NCBI GenBank assembly: GCA_024639205.1 | Contig: JAHEIV010000080.1 | Location: 1 to 9,505, forward strand | DNA: 9,505 nt | Direction: 5' to 3' | Origin: Deltaproteobacteria bacterium | GTDB lineage: Bacteria > Desulfobacterota > Desulfobacteria > Desulfobacterales > SG8-13 | Part shown: positions 5,618 to 9,505 of the stretch, piece by piece | Layout: the number at the start of each line of letters is the position of its first letter | Position numbering within the stretch: position 1 is the stretch's first letter | Translations under genes and position numbers: made by a program | Notes under the pieces: generated by a model | Seen by the model: only the letters and a program-made list of their open reading frames with translations | Database searches by the model: none | What the model was told of the DNA's origin: nothing

Positions 5618-6217
5618 ATGAAAGCCTCATGGCCGAAAGGATTCATCCTGATGATGGTCTTTCTGGCGGCAGCTCTGACAGTGCATGCCGCCTCCGATAC
5701 ATTCAAGGAATTCATTTACAACCCGGGTATCCTCAAGCCCGTTGACAGTACCTTGAAAGTAAAGGTGGGGGATTTGGCACCTGATTTTACGCTTCCTTCC
5801 CTTGGGGGAGAGAAGGTCACCCTGAGCGAGTTCAGGGGTCGAAAAAATGTGGTGCTTTCTTTTGTGCCGGCAGCCTGGACGCCGGTTTGTTCGGATCAGT
5901 GGCCGGGCTACAACATCGCCAGATCTCTTTTTGAAGACAACAACTCGATATTGCTCGGTATTACCGTGGATAACATCCCCACCCTGTATGCCTGGACCAA
6001 ACAAATGGGCAAATTGTGGTTTCCGGTTCTTTCAGACTTCTGGCCCCATGGAGCGGTTGCGCAGCAGTACGGGATATTGCGCACCGAAGGAGTTTCGGAA
6101 AGAGCGTTGATATTTATCGATACCAAGGGCGTTATCCGCGATATACTGGTGTCGGATATCAATGTCCGGCCGGACCTGGAGTATTGTTTTCTTCAACTCG
6201 AAAAGCTGAACCGGTAG
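5618..6217 (+). CDS. Exported peroxiredoxin (AhpC/TSA family)
   Basis: Peroxiredoxins reduce H2O2, organic peroxides or peroxynitrite through a peroxidatic cysteine. The 199-residue product starts with a signal peptide (hydrophobic 9-24, likely cut at VHA/AS), so it should act in the periplasm. The mature domain opens with VGDLAPDFTLPSLGGEKVTLSEFRG (written here as the typical VGxxAPDF, 50-57, and LSEF, 69-72). The active site is PAAWTPVC (84-91), matching PxxxTxxC, with peroxidatic C91; R162 in SERALIFID is the expected second active-site arginine. The only other cysteine after the signal peptide is C190 near the C-terminus, so it works either as a one-Cys enzyme reduced by a partner or with C190 as an atypical resolving residue. 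The ATG at 5618 has AAGGAGG seven bases upstream. The next gene starts eight bases after the stop. Its neighbours, a selenoprotein redoxin and a TlpA-like thioredoxin, are natural electron donors. The family is secure; the donor is inferred. Confidence 0.93.
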   Translation: MKASWPKGFILMMVFLAAALTVHAASDTFKEFIYNPGILKPVDSTLKVKVGDLAPDFTLPSLGGEKVTLSEFRGRKNVVLSFVPAAWTPVCSDQWPGYNIARSLFEDNNSILLGITVDNIPTLYAWTKQMGKLWFPVLSDFWPHGAVAQQYGILRTEGVSERALIFIDTKGVIRDILVSDINVRPDLEYCFLQLEKLNR

Positions 6218-6225
6218 CGGGCCGC

Positions 6226-6705
6226 ATGCATCGTTTTCTCCAGCGGATTTTCCTGCCGGCAGCCATTCTGACGGTGCTTTTCGTTGGCGTCGGAAACGGT
6301 GCCACCGGAAAAAACACCGTGCTATCCATCGATCTGGAGCAGTTGGATCAAATGCTCGCCATCGATTCCGGTCACATGGCGATCGTCTTTATGGCCGCGT
6401 GGTGTATGCCTTGTATCGAAGAGCTGCCGGCTGTAAACGCGCTTTATGAGAAGTACAGCGCCCGCGGATTGCACATACTGGGGTTGAGCCTCGATATGGG
6501 GGGCCCGGAGGCCATTCAGCCGTTTATCGATCAACATCAGGTGCGTTTTCCGGTTTACTGGGTGGGGGAGAAAGCGATAAAAGCTTACAAAATCAGAGGA
6601 ATTCCGTTGATCATGCTAGTCGAAAACGGCAAAATTACAGAAAGGATCGTAGGCAAACGGAAAAAAAGCGATCTGGACACGATCTTTGCAGAATTCTTGA
6701 AATAA
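6226..6705 (+). CDS. Exported TlpA/thioredoxin-like disulfide reductase
   Basis: The 159-residue product has an N-terminal hydrophobic segment (9-25) that serves as a signal peptide or membrane anchor. A thioredoxin fold follows, with the redox site AAWCMPC (57-63; C60 and C63), ELP after the helix start, and the cis-proline loop GIPL (125-128, P127). Proteins of this group reduce disulfides or sulfenic acids of periplasmic partners and are recharged by DsbD or CcdA. The start is taken at ATG 6226, eight bases after the peroxiredoxin stop, because it opens with a proper signal sequence. The longer open frame back to 6016 overlaps the peroxiredoxin and encodes nothing recognisable. Only a weak AGCGGG precedes the ATG, so translation is probably coupled to the gene before. 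The stop is seven bases from the stop of the convergent dsbD. Its position suggests it passes electrons from DsbD to the two upstream redoxins; this is inferred. Confidence 0.92.
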   Translation: MHRFLQRIFLPAAILTVLFVGVGNGATGKNTVLSIDLEQLDQMLAIDSGHMAIVFMAAWCMPCIEELPAVNALYEKYSARGLHILGLSLDMGGPEAIQPFIDQHQVRFPVYWVGEKAIKAYKIRGIPLIMLVENGKITERIVGKRKKSDLDTIFAEFLK

Positions 6706-6712
6706 GTTTTTC

Positions 6713-8662
6713 TCAACCGGCCGTCGGTATCGAACCCTTCCCAGCGGCGGATCGGGCATTCGAGACGGCTTCGATGACTTGCTCGGTGGTATAAAAATCG
6801 CTTCGAAAGACTTCTTCTCCGGTTCCGGTGAAGACCACCAGCAGGGGAATCGTCAGGTGGCCGAGCTCCCGGAGTTTTTCCTTGCCCCAGACATTGTTTC
6901 CCGTTATGTCGGCTTTCATGGGAATCACGTCATTGGATGCCAGCAGCGAAGCCACTTTTCGGCTGTGCAGCACGCCTTGCTCCAGCGCTTTGCAGTTCAG
7001 ACACCACTCTGCGGTGAACACCATGACCACCACCTGATTATTGCCGACGGCTTCCCGAAATCGTTCCGGCGTGTAGTTCACCCAATCCACCGGACCCTGG
7101 TCCGTTAGTCGCAGCCCCCCGAATATCGATAAGGCCAGGATCAGCAAGCCCAGACCGGCGAAAATGATTCGCGGGAGCCTTGCGCTTGCAACCTGCACGG
7201 TTCGAATGGCCAGCCAGCTCCCGGCTGCCCCCGAACAGAGCATGACGACCCACCAGTAAAGTCTGCCCGGCGGGTTGGGGGGCTGGGTCAGGATGCCGCT
7301 TACCCCGGTGCCGATGAAATAAGCAGCAGCTGCCAGCATGAACAACCCCATGACCTGCTTGATCAGCACGCTGGCAGGCCCGGTTCTCGGCATTTTGCGA
7401 ACCAGCCGGGGGGAGGCAGACAACACCAGGTACGGAAGGGCCATCCCGATTCCGATGGCCGCAAAGGTGGTCAATGTGGTTATTGGGTGCCGCGTGGCCG
7501 CCCAGGCGGCGGCAGCGCCCATGAACGGTGCCGTACAGGGGGTGGAAAGAATAGCAGTCAGAATGCCGAGCAGAAGCGAGCCGTGTAGAGATTCCTGGTT
7601 TGGATTGATACGGTATAAAAAACCCGGCAGGCGGATGGAAAACAGCCCGCACATCCCCAGCGCCATCACGGCGATAATGATGCCGATCGATATGGTAAAA
7701 AACGGATACTGAAACAGCTGGTTGGTAGCGGTAAATCCGGCGACCAGCGCAATCGCTGCTCCCAAAGCCATCCAGAAAACGAGTACCCCCAGGAACATGG
7801 TCAGGCCCAGGGCCAGGCAGCGCGATTGGTCCTGGGAAGCATTGGAAAGGCTGATGATCTTGACGGGGATCAGCGGCAGGACGCACGGCGTAAAGTTGAG
7901 CAAAAAACCGCCGATTCCGGCAACCAGCAGCAGTGCGCCAAATCCCCACCAGGAACCGGTTGAAAGTGAAAAATGCCAGCCGAAAAGATTGAAATCGATT
8001 CGGCCGGTGGAAACAGGCCCTGCGATGGGCTGAAAATCGGCAAACAGCGGCTGGTTGATAACGTTCGTTTCCTGGCTTTTTTCTACAACCGGCAATGCGA
8101 CTTCGGTCGGCACCAGTTGGGGGAAAAGGCAGATACGCTCATCGCAGGCCTGGTATGTCAGTTGCAGGCTGATTCGTATCTCCCCGGGCGCGGTTGCGGT
8201 GACCAGCGTCATCGGCAGGTAAACCACCGCCTGGTTTTCGAACGACATCAGCTCGCCTTGCGCAAATGCCACTTTCACCGCCCGTGCCCGCGGATATCGC
8301 ACCGATTCAAACCGCAGGCCCGCGGGTGCCTGTGTCACCGTCACCCGGGTTGGAACCGGTTTGAAACCGCCCATCGGCATCAGCTGGGCGGCGTCGGCAT
8401 TGATGTGGAATCCTTTCTGAATGTTGAATACAACAGCGAGGATGACGGTATCTCCGATCCGGACACCATCGACCGACCAGGCGGTTTGGGTTTTTACGGG
8501 CTTCGGAGATTCGACACCGGGCTGCGAGAGCAGGCCCGGGCCGACAACAGTCGCATCGTCTGCCGACAATAAGGGATCCGGCGAACCGGCCGACAGGAGA
8601 ATGGATACAAGAACGACAAATCCCAGGAAGGGTTTTCTGAACCTGTTTGAATGATCTGACAT
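6713..8662 (-). CDS. dsbD: Thiol:disulfide interchange protein DsbD
   Basis: DsbD moves electrons from cytoplasmic thioredoxin across the inner membrane to periplasmic thioredoxin-fold proteins. Counted from ATG 8662 (649 residues), there is a signal peptide (hydrophobic about 12-26). The periplasmic alpha domain has the pair C173/C178 in ACDERICLFP. About eight membrane segments between 238 and 517 form the CcdA-like core, with the redox pair C260 (NFTPCVLP) and C376 (STPCTAPF). A C-terminal periplasmic thioredoxin domain carries TAEWCLNCK (C554, C557) and the cis-proline loop LTIPLL. All six functional cysteines are present and the length is near that of the E. coli protein (about 565) plus a longer N-terminal region. 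A TTG five codons upstream (8677) is an alternative start; neither start has a strong ribosome site. The gene faces the redoxin operon tail to tail, which points to those proteins as its clients. Confidence 0.95.
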   Translation of the reverse strand: MSDHSNRFRKPFLGFVVLVSILLSAGSPDPLLSADDATVVGPGLLSQPGVESPKPVKTQTAWSVDGVRIGDTVILAVVFNIQKGFHINADAAQLMPMGGFKPVPTRVTVTQAPAGLRFESVRYPRARAVKVAFAQGELMSFENQAVVYLPMTLVTATAPGEIRISLQLTYQACDERICLFPQLVPTEVALPVVEKSQETNVINQPLFADFQPIAGPVSTGRIDFNLFGWHFSLSTGSWWGFGALLLVAGIGGFLLNFTPCVLPLIPVKIISLSNASQDQSRCLALGLTMFLGVLVFWMALGAAIALVAGFTATNQLFQYPFFTISIGIIIAVMALGMCGLFSIRLPGFLYRINPNQESLHGSLLLGILTAILSTPCTAPFMGAAAAWAATRHPITTLTTFAAIGIGMALPYLVLSASPRLVRKMPRTGPASVLIKQVMGLFMLAAAAYFIGTGVSGILTQPPNPPGRLYWWVVMLCSGAAGSWLAIRTVQVASARLPRIIFAGLGLLILALSIFGGLRLTDQGPVDWVNYTPERFREAVGNNQVVVMVFTAEWCLNCKALEQGVLHSRKVASLLASNDVIPMKADITGNNVWGKEKLRELGHLTIPLLVVFTGTGEEVFRSDFYTTEQVIEAVSNARSAAGKGSIPTAG

Positions 8663-8700
8663 GCCCGGCAGTTGCAAGAAGATGTATTTCGGTGATCAAT

Positions 8701-8710
8701 GGTAGCTACC
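8701..8710. promoter_or_regulatory. Perfect 10-bp palindrome at the predicted dsbD transcription start
   Basis: GGTAGCTACC is its own reverse complement and lies just downstream of the predicted -10 box, at about the transcription start. A repressor could sit here, but ten bases is short and chance occurrence is plausible. Confidence 0.25.
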
Positions 8711-8715
8711 GGATT

Positions 8716-8744
8716 ATTTTATTATTCTTTTCGAAAGATTACAA
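8716..8744 (-). promoter_or_regulatory. Sigma70-type promoter of dsbD
   Basis: On the minus strand TTGTAA (8739-8744, four of six) and TAAAAT (8716-8721, five of six) are separated by exactly 17 bases, with AT-rich sequence around the -10 box. Transcription would start near 8709, about 47 bases before the ATG at 8662. It suggests dsbD is transcribed separately from the fdhE gene upstream, although no terminator was found after fdhE. The spacer also contains the near-palindrome CTTTTCGAAAG (8728-8738). Confidence 0.5.
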
Positions 8745-8788
8745 GTCTTATAGCGCCTGCTGAGAAACAAACAAAGCCCGGGGGAGTG

Positions 8789-9505
8789 TCAATCGGTTGG
8801 CAGGTGCAAGGGAATTCCGGCGTCGAAACCGGCTTCCCGGGCCTTGATGTCGAGATGAAGGGATGCCACTTGCTCCAGGGGGGGATAGACCACCCGGCCG
8901 GCTGAGCGTGCGTCGATGACCTTAATGTATTTGCGGCATTGTTCACAGCAATCCAACCGGAAGGTCTTTTCGGTTTCGCTGTAGAGGTAGTTGAGTTTCT
9001 TTCCGTCGGTGTTGCTGCAAAAGGGACAATATACCCGGGGCATCGGCCATTCGTGCCAGCAGAAGCTGCAGGACAGGAAGCGCCGACCATCCGGGTCCAG
9101 CAAGGCAATTGCCGGCAGGTTACCGCACACGGGGCAATAGCCGGACTTCCACTCCGTGTGGTCCGTTAAATAAGCGGAGAGTTGTTCCGCACAAACTGTC
9201 AGTGAAGGCTTCAAACTGTTGTAGGCAATGAATGCCAACGTATTCTTGTCGCTACCGATACGACCGGCGGTGTCGGTAAAATAAGCATCGTCGCCGCTGA
9301 GCAGGTGCCGGAAAAGCGGTTCGATCTCTATTTCCCCACCCACCGCGGTCGCGACCCGGACCGCTGCCGCTGCCATTTCGTTGTCCGAGACCCGTATGAT
9401 CTCGCAAATCTGTCCCAGCAGATCCTGTCCGGCCGATGCGTCGAAAACAAATTCCGTCACATCCACCAGCGGAAGCCGCTCCCGGTGTTTGAGCTGCAGA
9501 ACTTC
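8789..9505 (-). CDS. fdhE: Formate dehydrogenase accessory protein FdhE (N-terminus cut by window edge)
   Basis: FdhE is a cytoplasmic metal-binding protein needed to obtain active molybdenum- or tungsten-dependent formate dehydrogenases. The visible 238 residues cover the C-terminal three quarters. They include four cysteine pairs spaced as in rubredoxin-like ribbons: CPVC in GYCPVCGNLP, CSFC before WHEW, CPFC in VYCPFCSN, and CCEQC before RKYIKVID, all within about 70 residues. The frame stays open to the right edge with no stop. The first in-frame start-like codon inside the window (GTG at 9466) would give a protein clearly shorter than the family's usual near-300 residues, so the real start lies outside. 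The gene ends with TGA at 8789. Formate dehydrogenases of anaerobes are often selenoproteins, which fits the selenocysteine-using neighbour cluster, but no formate dehydrogenase subunit is visible here. Confidence 0.92.
   Translation of the reverse strand, partial: EVLQLKHRERLPLVDVTEFVFDASAGQDLLGQICEIIRVSDNEMAAAAVRVATAVGGEIEIEPLFRHLLSGDDAYFTDTAGRIGSDKNTLAFIAYNSLKPSLTVCAEQLSAYLTDHTEWKSGYCPVCGNLPAIALLDPDGRRFLSCSFCWHEWPMPRVYCPFCSNTDGKKLNYLYSETEKTFRLDCCEQCRKYIKVIDARSAGRVVYPPLEQVASLHLDIKAREAGFDAGIPLHLPTD

Noticed and set aside
7038..7949. Minus-strand open frame of 303 codons in another frame of dsbD
   Set aside because: It overlaps the membrane core of DsbD, has no hydrophobic segments or known motif, and is rich in Arg, Gly, His and Pro, as expected for a frame-shifted shadow.
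8770..8790. Terminator after fdhE in the CCCGGG-rich stretch followed by Ts on the minus strand
   Set aside because: The GC-rich block is a contiguous palindrome without room for a loop, and the T-rich stretch is broken by Gs, so no stable terminator hairpin forms.

Overview
The window looks like chromosomal DNA of an anaerobic, Gram-negative bacterium, most likely a Desulfobacterota (former deltaproteobacterial) sulfate reducer or relative. That placement is inferred from three things: a moderate-GC gene set with periplasmic redox proteins, an FdhE-type formate dehydrogenase accessory protein, and a gene with an in-frame UGA that reads as a selenocysteine codon. No marker gene fixes the genus.

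Layout. Positions 1-256 (minus) hold the N-terminal part of a metallo-beta-lactamase-fold hydrolase cut by the window edge. Then, all on the minus strand, come a DHH/DHHA1 phosphoesterase of the NrnA type (384-1364), the ClpB disaggregase (1440-4028) and a small PilZ-domain protein (4296-4733). The pilZ and clpB genes each have a recognisable sigma70-type promoter with TTGACA and TATATT boxes, and each promoter is associated with an inverted repeat.

The centre of interest is the plus-strand cluster 4991-6705, which encodes three exported thioredoxin-fold proteins in a row. The first is split by a UGA at 5225-5227. Reading through this UGA gives one 190-residue protein with a UPHC active site (U = selenocysteine). 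A stem-loop with a GGC apical loop starts a few bases after the UGA, at the position and with the form of a bacterial SECIS element. The second protein is a peroxiredoxin with a PAAWTPVC peroxidatic site. The third is a TlpA/thioredoxin-like protein with WCMPC. Facing them tail to tail on the minus strand, seven bases away, is a full-length DsbD (6713-8662) with all six expected cysteines. DsbD carries electrons from cytoplasmic thioredoxin to periplasmic thioredoxin-fold proteins, so the four genes can be read as one periplasmic reductive or peroxide-detoxifying relay built around a selenoenzyme. This is inferred from gene content and position.

The right end (8789-9505, minus) holds most of FdhE, with four CxxC pairs, truncated at its N-terminus by the window edge. 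No tRNA, rRNA, CRISPR array, insertion sequence or phage gene was seen. The two largest non-coding stretches, 4029-4295 and 4734-4990, hold the promoters and repeats listed and nothing else I can support.
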